64,000 bases of DNA, from contig JAPDNP010000004.1 of the NCBI GenBank assembly GCA_025989215.1, positions 248,001 to 312,000 of the forward strand, in the 5' to 3' direction. The notes under the pieces are model-generated. The model made no database searches and was not told the DNA's origin. It worked only from the letters and a program-made list of their open reading frames with translations. Both the position numbers and the translations under genes were made by a program. Positions 20,632 to 29,975 of the stretch are shown here, one piece after another; the stretch's first letter is position 1; each line of letters opens with the position of its first letter. The stretch is from Neisseriaceae bacterium JH1-16 (GTDB taxonomy: Bacteria > Pseudomonadota > Gammaproteobacteria > Burkholderiales > Chromobacteriaceae).

Positions 20632-22677
20632 TCAGGCCTTGAGGAATTGCTCGCGTCCGGCCAGCCAGCGCGCCAGGTGTGCCTCGGCCTCGTTCGGCCA
20701 ACGTCGCAGCAGCTCCGGCGCCAGCTGGCGCGCCGACTCCAGCAATTCCAGATCTTCTTCCAGGTTGGCGAAGCGCAGCATCGGCAGCCCGCTCTGGCGC
20801 GCGCCGAGAAACTCGCCGGGTCCGCGGATCTGCAAGTCCTGGCGGGCAATCTCGAAGCCGTCGGTATTCTCGTAGATCACCTTCAGCCGCGCCTTGGCGA
20901 GTTCGGACAAGGGCGTCTCGAACAACAGCACGCAGACGCTCTTGGCAGAGCCCCGGCCGACCCGGCCGCGCAGCTGGTGCAACTGCGCCAAGCCCATCCG
21001 TTCGGCGTGCTCGATCACCATCAGGCTGGCATTGGGCACGTCGACCCCGACCTCGATCACCGTGGTCGCCACCAGCACCTGCATCCAGTTGCCGGCGAAC
21101 TGCCCCATCACCTCGGCTTTCTCGCTGCCCTTCATCCTGCCGTGCACCAAACCGACCGCCAGTGGCGCCAAGTCCTCAGTCAGCTGTTGGTGGGTGTCGA
21201 CAGCAGTTTGTAGTTGCAGCGCTTCCGATTCCTCGATCAGCGGGCAGACCCAGTAGGCCTGCCCGCCTTCGGCGCAGACGCGGCGGACATAGTCGACCAC
21301 CTCGTCGCGGCGCGCTGCACCGACCAGCTTGGTGACGATCGGGGTGCGCCCGGGCGGCAGCTCGTCGACCACCGACACGTCGAGGTCGGCGTAGAAGCTC
21401 ATCGCCAAGGTGCGCGGGATCGGCGTCGCCGACATCATCAGCTGGTGCGGCTCGCCGCCCTTGTCCTTCAAGGCGAGGCGCTGGCCGACGCCGAAGCGGT
21501 GCTGCTCGTCGACGATGGCCAGGCCGAGGTTCTGGAACGCCACGTCGCCCTGGAACAGCGCGTGGGTGCCGACCGCCAGCCGGGCGCGGCCCTCGGCCAC
21601 CGCGGCGAGCGCTTCGGTCTTCTGTTTCTTCTTCAGGCTGCCCGACAGCCAGGCCACTTCGATGCCGAGCGGCGCGAGCCAGGCGGACAGCTTGATGAAA
21701 TGCTGTTCGGCCAGGATCTCGGTCGGCGCCATCAGCGCCACCTGGAAGCCGGCCTCGATCGCCGCCAGCGCCGCCATCGCCGCGACGATGGTCTTGCCGC
21801 TGCCGACGTCGCCCTGCAGCAGGCGGTGCATCGGGTGCGCCTTGGCGAGGTCCTGGAGGATTTCGCCGACCACGCGCTGCTGCGCGCCGGTCAGCGCGAA
21901 CGGCAGGTTGGCCGAAAGCCGGCCGCGCAGCTCGCCGCGATCGACGATCTGCGGTGCGCGGCCCTGGCGGCGCGCGCGGTAGGCGAGCCGCATCGACAGC
22001 TGCTGCGCCAGCAGCTCGTCGAACTTCAGCCGCTGCCAGGCCGGCAGATTCGGGTCGGTCAGCGACTTGGCGGAGAAATCGGGGGTGGGCGAATGCAGCA
22101 GCCGTACCGCGTCGGCAAACGGCACCAGATCGAGCTGCCGGCGAATCGCCTCGGGCAGGGTATCGGCCAGCGATTGCGCCTTCAACTCGCTCTGCACCAT
22201 GCGGCGCAGTACCGGCTGGGTCAGGCCGTTGACGGTCGGATAGATCGGCGTCAGCCGCTCGGCGAGCGGCGTGCCCTCCTCCACCTCGCGCAGCTTCGGA
22301 TGCACCATCTCGTCGCCGTGAAAGCCGCGGCGGACTTCGCCGAGCGCACGGATGCGCTTGCCGAGCGCCAACTGGCGCTGCTGCGACGGGTAGAAGTGGA
22401 TGAAGCGCAGGATCAGCGTGCCGCTGGGATCTTCGATCTGCACCACCAACTGCTTGCGCGGCTTAAACTGCACCTCGGCGGCGATCACCTCGCCCTCGAC
22501 CAGCACCGGCGAGCCATATGGCGCGTCGGCGATGCGGAACAGGTGAGTTTCGTCCTCATAGCGCAGCGGCAGGTGCAGCACCAGGTCGAAGCGGGTACGC
22601 AGGCCGAGTTTCTCGAGCTTCTTGGCGGTGGCCGGGGCGGCCAGCACCGGCTGGCGGGCAAGGTCGATGGCATTCAT
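20632..22677 (-). CDS. recG: ATP-dependent DNA helicase RecG
   Basis: A 681-residue branch-migration helicase that regresses stalled forks and processes Holliday junctions. An N-terminal wedge/OB domain (about residues 60-160) precedes the superfamily 2 helicase core with Walker A GDVGSGKTIVA, motif II DEQHRFG, MSATPIPRTLAM and the TRG-type C-terminal region GRVGRGSAKS. ATG 22677 (MNAIDLARQPVL) is chosen; the frame stays open for 85 more codons upstream but those residues are not RecG-like. No good ribosome site is seen. Confidence 0.95.
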   Translation of the reverse strand: MNAIDLARQPVLAAPATAKKLEKLGLRTRFDLVLHLPLRYEDETHLFRIADAPYGSPVLVEGEVIAAEVQFKPRKQLVVQIEDPSGTLILRFIHFYPSQQRQLALGKRIRALGEVRRGFHGDEMVHPKLREVEEGTPLAERLTPIYPTVNGLTQPVLRRMVQSELKAQSLADTLPEAIRRQLDLVPFADAVRLLHSPTPDFSAKSLTDPNLPAWQRLKFDELLAQQLSMRLAYRARRQGRAPQIVDRGELRGRLSANLPFALTGAQQRVVGEILQDLAKAHPMHRLLQGDVGSGKTIVAAMAALAAIEAGFQVALMAPTEILAEQHFIKLSAWLAPLGIEVAWLSGSLKKKQKTEALAAVAEGRARLAVGTHALFQGDVAFQNLGLAIVDEQHRFGVGQRLALKDKGGEPHQLMMSATPIPRTLAMSFYADLDVSVVDELPPGRTPIVTKLVGAARRDEVVDYVRRVCAEGGQAYWVCPLIEESEALQLQTAVDTHQQLTEDLAPLAVGLVHGRMKGSEKAEVMGQFAGNWMQVLVATTVIEVGVDVPNASLMVIEHAERMGLAQLHQLRGRVGRGSAKSVCVLLFETPLSELAKARLKVIYENTDGFEIARQDLQIRGPGEFLGARQSGLPMLRFANLEEDLELLESARQLAPELLRRWPNEAEAHLARWLAGREQFLKA

Positions 22678-22788
22678 GGGAGAGATTGTAAGGGATTCGC
22701 GCCGTTTCGGCGGGGATCCGCGGCATGATCTGCCCTCGGCCCGCTCATCCCGACAGCACGACCAAGACATCGATCCGCTCCGGAAACG

Positions 22789-22816
22789 ACAACGGACGCC
22801 CCCGGGCGTCCGTTTT
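22789..22816 (-). terminator. Terminator-like hairpin between the DUF2147 gene and recG
   Basis: A 10-bp perfect stem (AACGGACGCC/GGCGTCCGTT) with a CCCG loop lies 40-65 bp after the DUF2147 stop. T runs are short on both sides, so strength and direction are uncertain. Confidence 0.55.
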
Positions 22817-22855
22817 GCTAGCGTTCGGCCAAGTTCAGCGAGCGGCCGACTCGTC

Positions 22856-23284
22856 TTACTGGCGTTCCCACACCTGGGTGCGACCCAGCAGCGATACGCC
22901 GAGGAAGCCGCGTACTTCCAGGCGCTTGCCACCGTCGATCAGCTTCATCTTGGCGCTGTAGACCTTGCCCGATTTCGGGTCGAGGATCTTGCCGCCTTCC
23001 CAGCCGTCGCCGTCCTTCTTCAGGCCCCACAGGATGTTCATGCCGTTGACCGGCTTGTCCTTGCGCTCGCCATCGCACTTGCTACACAGCACGTCCGGGT
23101 TGGCGAACAGCTTGACGACCTTGCCCGACAGCTCGCCGCTGCCGTTGTCGCTGATCTGCACCAGCGCCTTGGCCTGCTTGCTCTCGTCGTCGATGGTCTT
23201 CCAGGTGCCGGCGGCGGTGTCGGCGAAGGCGTGGGCGGCAAAACCGGCCAGCAGGGCCGCGGCGGCGAGCATCTTCAGCTTCAT
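22856..23284 (-). CDS. DUF2147 family secreted protein
   Basis: A 142-residue protein with a Sec signal peptide (MKLKMLAAAALLAGFAAHAFA). The mature part matches the DUF2147 layout: AGTWKTIDDESKQAKALVQI, GKVVKL, a CSKCDGE cysteine pair, ILWGLKKDGDGWEGGKILDPKSGKVY and a C-terminal VRGFLGVSLLGRTQVWER. The family is a periplasmic beta-barrel-like fold of unknown function. ATG 23284 has a perfect AGGAG 8 nt upstream. Confidence 0.85.
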   Translation of the reverse strand: MKLKMLAAAALLAGFAAHAFADTAAGTWKTIDDESKQAKALVQISDNGSGELSGKVVKLFANPDVLCSKCDGERKDKPVNGMNILWGLKKDGDGWEGGKILDPKSGKVYSAKMKLIDGGKRLEVRGFLGVSLLGRTQVWERQ

Positions 23285-23389
23285 GGACAATCTCCTCGTG
23301 TGTGGAACGTATGTTTTAAGTAGCAGCTCTAGTCTGCTCGCGCAAGCATGCAAGCAAGCGACGGCAGCGTCAATAGCGCGAGCGGTCGC

Positions 23390-24136
23390 TCACGCATAAC
23401 CGCTGGCCAGCCAGCCTGCCCACTCGGCGCTGCCGTTGGCCGAAGCGCACGCGACCGCGGCCCGCCAGTCGTAGGCGACCCGATGCAAGGCCACGCTCCA
23501 GCCGTGCAGCCCGCGCTCGCACACCGCATAGCTGGCGTGCGGGCTGCCGGTTTCGGAGCGGTGAAAACCGCCGTCCTCGTCATCGTAGGCCGGCAGGCCG
23601 ACGCTGCCCGGATTGACGATGACCGGCCCGTCGTCGAGCGCCATCATGCGCGGCTGGTGACTGTGACCGCACAGCAACAGCGTCGCCTGCGGGTCGAGCC
23701 CGGCCAGCCGGGTGCGCACCGCCTCGGGGCGCGCCAACACCAGATGCTCGGCGGCGATCTCGTCGAGCAGATACACCAAGTCATCACCGGGGATGCCATG
23801 GCTGAGTTGCACGTCGCCGATCAGCAAGCCGGCCGGCAGTGCCGCGAGCCAGGCACGCTGTTCGGCCGTCGTCGCCTGGTAGGCGAACTGGTCGGCCGCT
23901 CCGCCCGGCGCGTCGGCACAGGCGAGCAGTTGGCGCTCGTGGTTGCCGCGTATCGTCGGCAGATCGAGCGCCATCAGCCGCTCGGCGGTTTCGCGCGGCT
24001 TGAGCGGTCCGGACAGGATGTCGCCCAGGTTGACGATGTCGCGGATGCCCTGCGCGGCAATATCGGCTAGCACCGCATCGAGCGCCCACAGATTGCCGTG
24101 GATGTCGGACACGGCGGCAAAACGATCGAGAACCAT
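23390..24136 (-). CDS. Metallophosphoesterase, YfcE/MJ0936-like
   Basis: A 248-residue calcineurin-like phosphoesterase. All metal motifs appear in order: SDIHGN, LGDILSG, RGNHER, LSHGIPG and GHSHQPR, followed by INPGSVGLP typical of small phosphodiesterases of this subgroup. The substrate is unknown. ATG 24136 has AGGAGG close upstream; GTG 24139 immediately before it is also possible. It starts 20 bp after a PhzF-family gene and is probably cotranscribed. Confidence 0.85.
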   Translation of the reverse strand: MVLDRFAAVSDIHGNLWALDAVLADIAAQGIRDIVNLGDILSGPLKPRETAERLMALDLPTIRGNHERQLLACADAPGGAADQFAYQATTAEQRAWLAALPAGLLIGDVQLSHGIPGDDLVYLLDEIAAEHLVLARPEAVRTRLAGLDPQATLLLCGHSHQPRMMALDDGPVIVNPGSVGLPAYDDEDGGFHRSETGSPHASYAVCERGLHGWSVALHRVAYDWRAAVACASANGSAEWAGWLASGYA

Positions 24137-24155
24137 CACTCCCTCCTCGCAAGAT

Positions 24156-24998
24156 TCAGCCGGGCAGATGGAACTGCCCGTCGGCGACGTCGATCACCCG
24201 GCCGCCGACGCCGATCCGCCCGGCCGCGTCGACGGTCAGATAGAGCACGTTCGGCCGGTCTATCGCCTCGCCCTGCTCGATGCGCCACGCCAGCGGCGCC
24301 AGGCCGTTCAGCACGCACCAGCCGCCCAGATTGGCGCAAGCCGAGCCGGTGCCAGGGTCCTCAATCACCGCGCCGTGCCGCTCGGTGAACATCCGCACCG
24401 TGGCGACGTCGTTCTCCACGTACCAGATATAGGCCACGCTGCGCTCCGGGCGTAGCAGCGCATCGCGCTTGAAACGCACCGGCTCGGGCTGCGCCGCCAG
24501 CACCGCGGTGCGGCTGGACAGCCGGATCAGCAACTGCTCGGAGCCGGTGTCGATCCACTCGGGATCGTCGGCGATGTCGGCCTCGGACAGCCCAAGCATC
24601 GCCGCGGCGTCGGCACGGCTCAGCCCCGCCGCGCGGCGCTTCGGCGGATTGGCCGACAGGGTGTAAACGCCGCCCTCGTGCGTGAGCGGAATCACCCCAG
24701 CGCGGGTCTGCAGCGCGAAGGTATCGTCGAGGCCACGTTCGCCGCGTAGCACGGCGGCACTGCCGAGCACCGGATAACCGGCAAACGGCAGCTCCCCGCC
24801 CGGGGTGAAGATGCGCAGCGCCGCCTCGGCCTCAGCACTCGGCAGCACGAACACCGTCTCGGACAGATTGAACTGGCGTGCGATCAACTGCATCGTCGCG
24901 TCGTCGAGACCGCGCGCGTCGGGAAACACCGCCAGCGGGTTGCCGCCGAACGGCTGCTCGGCGAACACGTTGACCAGGCGGTAACGGTAGGAAGGCAT
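24156..24998 (-). CDS. PhzF family isomerase-like protein, copy A (active-site His replaced)
   Basis: A 280-residue PhzF/YddE-type protein with a diaminopimelate-epimerase-like fold. The catalytic glutamate (NLSETVF, Glu47) and the [14 protein letters not shown] phosphate-loop-like motif are present. In the block that normally reads PFAGHP this copy has PFAGYP (Tyr75), so a residue used in PhzF catalysis is missing. GGAG lies 8 nt before ATG 24998. It is a tandem paralogue of the next gene, same length and closely similar; the substrate is unknown. Confidence 0.85.
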   Translation of the reverse strand: MPSYRYRLVNVFAEQPFGGNPLAVFPDARGLDDATMQLIARQFNLSETVFVLPSAEAEAALRIFTPGGELPFAGYPVLGSAAVLRGERGLDDTFALQTRAGVIPLTHEGGVYTLSANPPKRRAAGLSRADAAAMLGLSEADIADDPEWIDTGSEQLLIRLSSRTAVLAAQPEPVRFKRDALLRPERSVAYIWYVENDVATVRMFTERHGAVIEDPGTGSACANLGGWCVLNGLAPLAWRIEQGEAIDRPNVLYLTVDAAGRIGVGGRVIDVADGQFHLPG

Positions 24999-25063
24999 CA
25001 GGGGCTCCAAAAATAGTGACGGCATGCCGACGGCGTGCCGCTCTACACGGGATAGGAAAGGGC

Positions 25064-25906
25064 TCAGCCCGGCAGCTGGAACTGCCCGTCGGCGACATCG
25101 ACCACCCGGCCGCCGACGCGGGTCTGCCCCGCAGCATCGACGCTGAGATACAGCACATTCGGCCGATCGATTGCCTCTCCCTGCTCGACACGCCACGCCA
25201 GCGGCGCCAGGCCGTTCAGTGCGCACCAGCCGCCCAGGTTGGCGCAGGCCGAACCGGTGCCCGGGTCCTCGATCACCGCGCCCAGCTGTTCGAAGAACAG
25301 CCGCACGGTGGCGACGTTGTCTTCGACGTACCAGAGGTAGGCGACGCTACGGCCCGGGCGCAGCGTGGCGCGCTGCTTGAACAACACCGGATCAGGGCGG
25401 GCCGCCAGCACCGCGGCGCGGTTGCTCAGGCGGATCAGCAGCTGCTCGGAGCCGGCGTTCACCCACTCCGGCTCGTGGGCGATGTCGGCGGCGTCCAGGC
25501 CCAGCATCTCGGCCGCGGCCGCACGGCTAAGGTCGGCCGAACGGCGGGCCGCGGCGTTCGCCGACAGGGTGTAAACACCGTCGGCATGTTCCAGCGGAAT
25601 CACCCCGGCCCGGGTCTCCAGCGCGAAGGTATCGGCGAGGCCGCGCTCGGCATGCAGCACCGCCGCGCTGCCCAAGGTCGGGTGGCCGGCGAACGGCAGC
25701 TCGTGGCTGGGAGTGAAGATGCGCAGCGCCGCGTCGGCCGACTCGCTCGGGAACACGAACACGGTTTCGGACAGATTGAACTGGCGCGCGATCAGCTGCA
25801 TGGTCGCGTCGTCGAGGCCGCGCGCATCGGGAAACACGGCGAGCGGATTGCCGCCGAATGGCTGTTCGGCGAACACATTGAGCAAGCGGTAGCGATAGGT
25901 GGTCAT
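25064..25906 (-). CDS. PhzF family isomerase-like protein, copy B
   Basis: A 280-residue PhzF-family protein, the upstream member of a tandem pair. It keeps the complete motif set: NLSETVF (Glu47), [12 protein letters not shown] (His75) and [14 protein letters not shown]. Long stretches are identical to copy A, mainly at the N-terminus and in the last 70 residues. ATG 25906 ([15 protein letters not shown]) is used; an upstream in-frame Met exists but lacks family similarity. Confidence 0.87.
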   Translation of the reverse strand: MTTYRYRLLNVFAEQPFGGNPLAVFPDARGLDDATMQLIARQFNLSETVFVFPSESADAALRIFTPSHELPFAGHPTLGSAAVLHAERGLADTFALETRAGVIPLEHADGVYTLSANAAARRSADLSRAAAAEMLGLDAADIAHEPEWVNAGSEQLLIRLSNRAAVLAARPDPVLFKQRATLRPGRSVAYLWYVEDNVATVRLFFEQLGAVIEDPGTGSACANLGGWCALNGLAPLAWRVEQGEAIDRPNVLYLSVDAAGQTRVGGRVVDVADGQFQLPG

Positions 25907-25983
25907 GAAGGCTCTCGAAACACATCGTTGAGCCACTCACACGGCCCGGCAAGGCAGCGGCGCCAGGACGGTGTAAGCGGCGA

Positions 25984-26418
25984 TCAGGCGCAGCCGGCTT
26001 CGGCCAACTGCTGCTGTAATCGGGTCTGGGCAGTGTCGGGCGGGCGGCGCGTTGACTTGCCTGGCTGGCCTTGGCGCACGGTCAGGTCGGCCAGCTTGTT
26101 CTGCAGCTGCCGGCAATGCGCCGCCTGCTTGCGTGCCTCGGTCTCGGCCTGGCGTTCTCGGGCGGCACGCTGTTTGGCCTGCTTGCTCGATGCCGCGGCC
26201 GCATCGCGGCGGTAGTCGGCCAGTGCCGCATCCCGCCCCGCGCCCGGGTCGACGATGCTGAACGCGCCGGGCGGCCGCGCCTCGGCACGCTGGCCGGCCG
26301 GACAGTAGTCGGCGACATAGCTGACCACGCCGTGCGCGTCGACACAGCGCTGCACCGCGGCCTGCGCCGTTCCAACCAGCCCTGCCAACAGCGCCCCCAG
26401 CAGCATCGTCCTTGCCAT
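25984..26418 (-). CDS. Secreted DUF4124-like protein
   Basis: A 144-residue protein with a signal peptide (MARTMLLGALLAGLVGTAQA). The mature N-terminus, RCVDAHGVVSYVADYCPAGQ, resembles the DUF4124 domain (a short beta unit with two cysteines). The rest is an Ala/Arg/Gln-rich, probably coiled-coil segment (residues 70-140) with two more cysteines. The function is unknown. It follows dctP at 85 bp and behind a terminator, so is likely a separate unit. Confidence 0.6.
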   Translation of the reverse strand: MARTMLLGALLAGLVGTAQAAVQRCVDAHGVVSYVADYCPAGQRAEARPPGAFSIVDPGAGRDAALADYRRDAAAASSKQAKQRAARERQAETEARKQAAHCRQLQNKLADLTVRQGQPGKSTRRPPDTAQTRLQQQLAEAGCA

Positions 26419-26459
26419 CGTCCGCCCCTCGACTCGATTGCTCCTTCATGAAAATACCA

Positions 26460-26484
26460 TAAAAAAACGCCCCAATCGGGGCGT
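26460..26484 (-). terminator. Intrinsic terminator downstream of dctP
   Basis: On the minus strand a 7-bp stem (ACGCCCC/GGGGCGT) with loop AATC is followed by T8, 20 bp after the dctP stop. Confidence 0.9.
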
Positions 26485-26503
26485 CGGATGCGACCTGTGC
26501 CGC

Positions 26504-27532
26504 TCACCGGGCGGCGCGGAAGCCGGTGTCCTGGTAGATCTGCTGCAGCAGGTCGCGACCGATGCGGTCGGCCATCCGCGTGTGCACCGGCAGCAGCGCC
26601 TGCTTGAACGCGGCGCGTTCGGCCGGGGTCGGCTGGTAGACGGTGGTGGTGCCGGCCGCGCGCACCGCCGCCAGCGCCGCGTCGTTCTGCTGGCGGGCGA
26701 TCTGGTTCTCATAGACGGTGGCGTCGCGTAGCGCACCCTCCAGGATATTGCGCACGTCGGACGGCAGCCCGTCCCAGAAGCCCTTGTTCACAATCACCGC
26801 GTAGCCCAGGTAACCGTGGCCGGTCAGCGTCAGATATTTCTGCACCCGGTAGGCCTGGCTGGTATAGAAGTTGGACGCCTCGAGCTCGGTGCCGTCGACC
26901 ACCCCGGCCTGCAGCGCCGGGTAAACGTCGGCGAACGCCAGCACCTGCGGCAGCGCGCCGAGCGCGCGGACCTCCTCGTCCAGCACCTTGGACGACTGGA
27001 TGCGGATGCGCAGCCCCTTCAGGTCGGCCGGATTGCGCACCGGCGTATTGGTCGAGAAGTGCTTGAAGCCGTTGTCCCAATAGGCCAGGCCCTTGATGCC
27101 CTTGGCCTCCAGCCGGTTGAACAGCAGCTTGCCGACCCGGTCCTGGGTGACGCGGTGCACCGCGTCGTAGTCGTCGAACAGATAGGGCAGATCGAAGGCC
27201 TCGAACTCCTTCACCCCCAGCGGGGCGAACTTGGCGAGGCTGGGCGCCAGCATCTGCACCGACCCCAACTGCAGCGCCTCCAGCTCTTCCTTGTCCTTGT
27301 AGAGCTGGCTGTTCGGATACACCAGCACCTTGACCCGGCCGTGGCTGCGCTGTTCGGCCAACTGCTTGAAATACTCGACCGCGCGCCCCTTGGCCGTGTC
27401 CGGCGCCACCACGTGGCTGAACTTGATCACGATCGGCCCGCGCTCGACGTGCGAGGACACCCAGGCCCAGCCGCCGCCGATCAACAGCACGACGGTCGCA
27501 ATGCCCGCCAGTAGGATATGCTTGCGCGGCAT
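26504..27532 (-). CDS. dctP: TRAP dicarboxylate transporter, substrate-binding protein
   Basis: A 342-residue DctP-family protein with an N-terminal signal or anchor helix (LLAGIATVVLLIGGGWAW). The mature part shows the family's IKFSHVVAPDTAKGRA start, PNSQLYKDKEELEALQLGSVQM, RNPADLKGLRIRIQSSKVLDE (the conserved Arg binds the carboxylate) and GVVDGTELEASNFY. AAGGAG lies 8 nt before the ATG. No dctQ or dctM lies beside it. It diverges from the sensor kinase gene by 115 bp, implying control by that system. Confidence 0.92.
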   Translation of the reverse strand: MPRKHILLAGIATVVLLIGGGWAWVSSHVERGPIVIKFSHVVAPDTAKGRAVEYFKQLAEQRSHGRVKVLVYPNSQLYKDKEELEALQLGSVQMLAPSLAKFAPLGVKEFEAFDLPYLFDDYDAVHRVTQDRVGKLLFNRLEAKGIKGLAYWDNGFKHFSTNTPVRNPADLKGLRIRIQSSKVLDEEVRALGALPQVLAFADVYPALQAGVVDGTELEASNFYTSQAYRVQKYLTLTGHGYLGYAVIVNKGFWDGLPSDVRNILEGALRDATVYENQIARQQNDAALAAVRAAGTTTVYQPTPAERAAFKQALLPVHTRMADRIGRDLLQQIYQDTGFRAAR

Positions 27533-27647
27533 GGCCGCTTCTCCTTCAATTCAGTAACGGACCACCTCAGCCGGTCCTGGGCCATCCAACCACGCCGGCC
27601 GGCGCACCGTCATTCGGGTTTTCCCTAATGCGGCCCGGCGGTCGGCC

Positions 27648-29975
27648 ATGCATGATACCGGCCAATCTCACTTCGCCATGTCATCGATGCCGCATCGTCC
27701 CCCTCCCAGCACCAGTGCACCGCGTCCCAGCCGGCTGTGGTGGCTCGCCGCGCTGGCGCTCGCCGGCCTGTTGGCCGCGCTGTTCCAGCTGGCCAACCTG
27801 GTCTGGCAAGACTCCAAGAGCAGCCAGCGCGACACGCTGGTGCAGGATGTGCTGTGGTCCGAGCAGGCGCTGCGGCTGCATTTCACCTCGCTGCAGGAAT
27901 GGGGCAACCAGCTGGTGGGCGAGATCCAGCAGCACCGCCTCGACGCCGAATCGTTCCGCCGCCGCAGCGCCTTCCTGATGCGCGAGAACCGCGACGTGGT
28001 GCAGGTGGAGTGGCTCGGCGCCGACGATCAGCGGCTGTGGCAGGTGGGCGAGCGCCTGCCGGCCTCGCCGGCGCTGCTCGACACCGCGCGACGGCTGGCC
28101 ACGCCGCGCTACGGCGCGGTCTACCGCCACGGCCACGAGCGCTTCGTCGACCTGGCGATGCCGGCGTTCGCCGCCGACGGCATGCCGCGCGGCACGCTGC
28201 GCCTCACCATCGAGCTGCACGCGCTGCTGCAAAGCCAGATTCCGTGGTGGATCGCCGAGAAATACCAGCTCAGCCTGGTCGACCTGGGCGACAACGTGAT
28301 CGCCAGCCGCTCGGCCCTGGCCGAACCGGTCGGCACGCTCAGCCACGAGATCGAGCTGACCCCGCCCGGCGGCGGCATGCGGCTGCGCGCCAGCTCCTAC
28401 ATCACCAGCCTGGGCGTGGCGCTGCCGCTGCTGGCAGTGCTCAGCACCCTGCTGACCGTGCTGTTGCTGGTCAGCCTGTGGAAGATCCGCCAGCACATGC
28501 GCCGCCGCCACCAGAGCGAGGACGCGCTGCGCGCCGAGGTGACCTTCCGCACCCAGATCGAGGACTCGATGCGCAATGGCCTGTTCGTGCTGGCGCCGGA
28601 CGGCACCATCGAGCGGGTGAACCGGGCGTTCTGCACCATGACCCAGCAGGACGAAGCCGCCCTGCTCGGCCAGACGCCGCCGTACTGCTTCTGGCCGGAC
28701 GGCCAGCCCGAGCAGCTCGCCTCGCTGCGCGACGGCGGCCTGCCGGCCGACGGCTACGAACTGACCTGGCACTACCCCGACGGCACCCCGTTCGACGTGC
28801 GGCTGTTCGTCGCGCCCCTGGCCGGCAGCACCGGCGGCTGGCTCGCCACCTGTTACGACCGCACCGAGATGAACCGGCGCCGCCAGGCGATCATCGACAC
28901 CGAGCTGCGGTTTCGCACCGTGCTCGACGGCCTGGACGCACCGGTCGGCGTCGCCGCCGCCGACGGCCAGGCCCTGGTGTTCGCCAACCGCGCACTGCTC
29001 GAACTGCTGCCCGACCTGCATCCGGACGTGTCCGAACCGTTCTGCCTGGTGATCCCCGGCCTCGACCGGCTGCGCGACGAACCCGCCAGCGAGCACGACA
29101 TCCAGTTCCACGGCAGCGCCCAGCTCTACCACCTGCACCGGCGCCGCATCGCCTGGGTCGACGGCGAATCGGCCTGGCTGAGCATCTTCACCGACGTCAC
29201 CGAGAGCCGCAGGATGGCCGAACGCGAACGCGAGCACAGCGAACGGGTGCAGTCGACCTCGCGCCTCTTGACCATGGGCGAACTCGCGTCGACGCTGGCG
29301 CACGAGATCAACCAGCCGCTCGCCGCGATCGCCAGTTTCGCCTCCGGCTCGGTGCGCAAGCTGGAAAACGACGAGCTGAGCCTGCCGCAGGCCGGCCAGG
29401 TGATGGGGCGCATCGCCGACCAGGCACGCCGCGCCGGCAAAGTGATCCAGGGCATCCGCAGTTTCGTGCGCCAGCGCGAGCCGGCCCTGGCGCCGACGCT
29501 GCCGCAGACCCTGCTCGACTCGGTGCTGACCCTGGTCGGCCCGCGACTGCGCCAGCAGCACATCGCGGTGACGCGACAGGTTTCGGCCAACCTGCCGCTC
29601 GACATCGACGCGGTGCTGATCGAGCAGGTGCTGCTGAATCTGCTCAACAACGCCGCCGACGCGCTGCAGGACACCGCCCCGCACGGCCGCGGCTGGATCG
29701 AGATCCGCGTCGACGCCGAAGACGACGCCCAGCGGCTGCGCTTCGAGGTCACCGACAACGGCCCGGGGCTGAGCGGCGACCTGCTCGGCCAGCTGGCCAC
29801 CCCGTTCTACACCACCAAGATCGACGGCATGGGCATCGGCCTGAGCATCTGCCGCTCGATCGTCGAATACCACCGCGGCGCCTTCGGCTACCACCCGGCC
29901 GACAGCGGCGGCAGCTGCTTCTGGTTCGTGCTGCCCCTGAGCGCCGCCCACGACAAGGAATCCATCGATGACTGA
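27648..29975 (+). CDS. dctS: Sensor histidine kinase of a C4-dicarboxylate-type two-component system (DctS-like)
   Basis: A 775-residue membrane kinase. Helix 1 (about residues 30-50) and helix 2 (about 255-280) bracket a periplasmic sensor region; two PAS-like domains follow (about 300-415 and 425-525). The phosphoacceptor motif STLAHEINQPLAAI places His552 in the HWE/DctS type, followed by N box NLLNNAADAL and G motifs DNGPGL and GMGIGLSIC. It is divergent to dctP and overlaps the regulator gene. An alternative start is ATG 27678. The ligand is inferred from context only. Confidence 0.85.
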   Translation: MHDTGQSHFAMSSMPHRPPPSTSAPRPSRLWWLAALALAGLLAALFQLANLVWQDSKSSQRDTLVQDVLWSEQALRLHFTSLQEWGNQLVGEIQQHRLDAESFRRRSAFLMRENRDVVQVEWLGADDQRLWQVGERLPASPALLDTARRLATPRYGAVYRHGHERFVDLAMPAFAADGMPRGTLRLTIELHALLQSQIPWWIAEKYQLSLVDLGDNVIASRSALAEPVGTLSHEIELTPPGGGMRLRASSYITSLGVALPLLAVLSTLLTVLLLVSLWKIRQHMRRRHQSEDALRAEVTFRTQIEDSMRNGLFVLAPDGTIERVNRAFCTMTQQDEAALLGQTPPYCFWPDGQPEQLASLRDGGLPADGYELTWHYPDGTPFDVRLFVAPLAGSTGGWLATCYDRTEMNRRRQAIIDTELRFRTVLDGLDAPVGVAAADGQALVFANRALLELLPDLHPDVSEPFCLVIPGLDRLRDEPASEHDIQFHGSAQLYHLHRRRIAWVDGESAWLSIFTDVTESRRMAEREREHSERVQSTSRLLTMGELASTLAHEINQPLAAIASFASGSVRKLENDELSLPQAGQVMGRIADQARRAGKVIQGIRSFVRQREPALAPTLPQTLLDSVLTLVGPRLRQQHIAVTRQVSANLPLDIDAVLIEQVLLNLLNNAADALQDTAPHGRGWIEIRVDAEDDAQRLRFEVTDNGPGLSGDLLGQLATPFYTTKIDGMGIGLSICRSIVEYHRGAFGYHPADSGGSCFWFVLPLSAAHDKESIDD

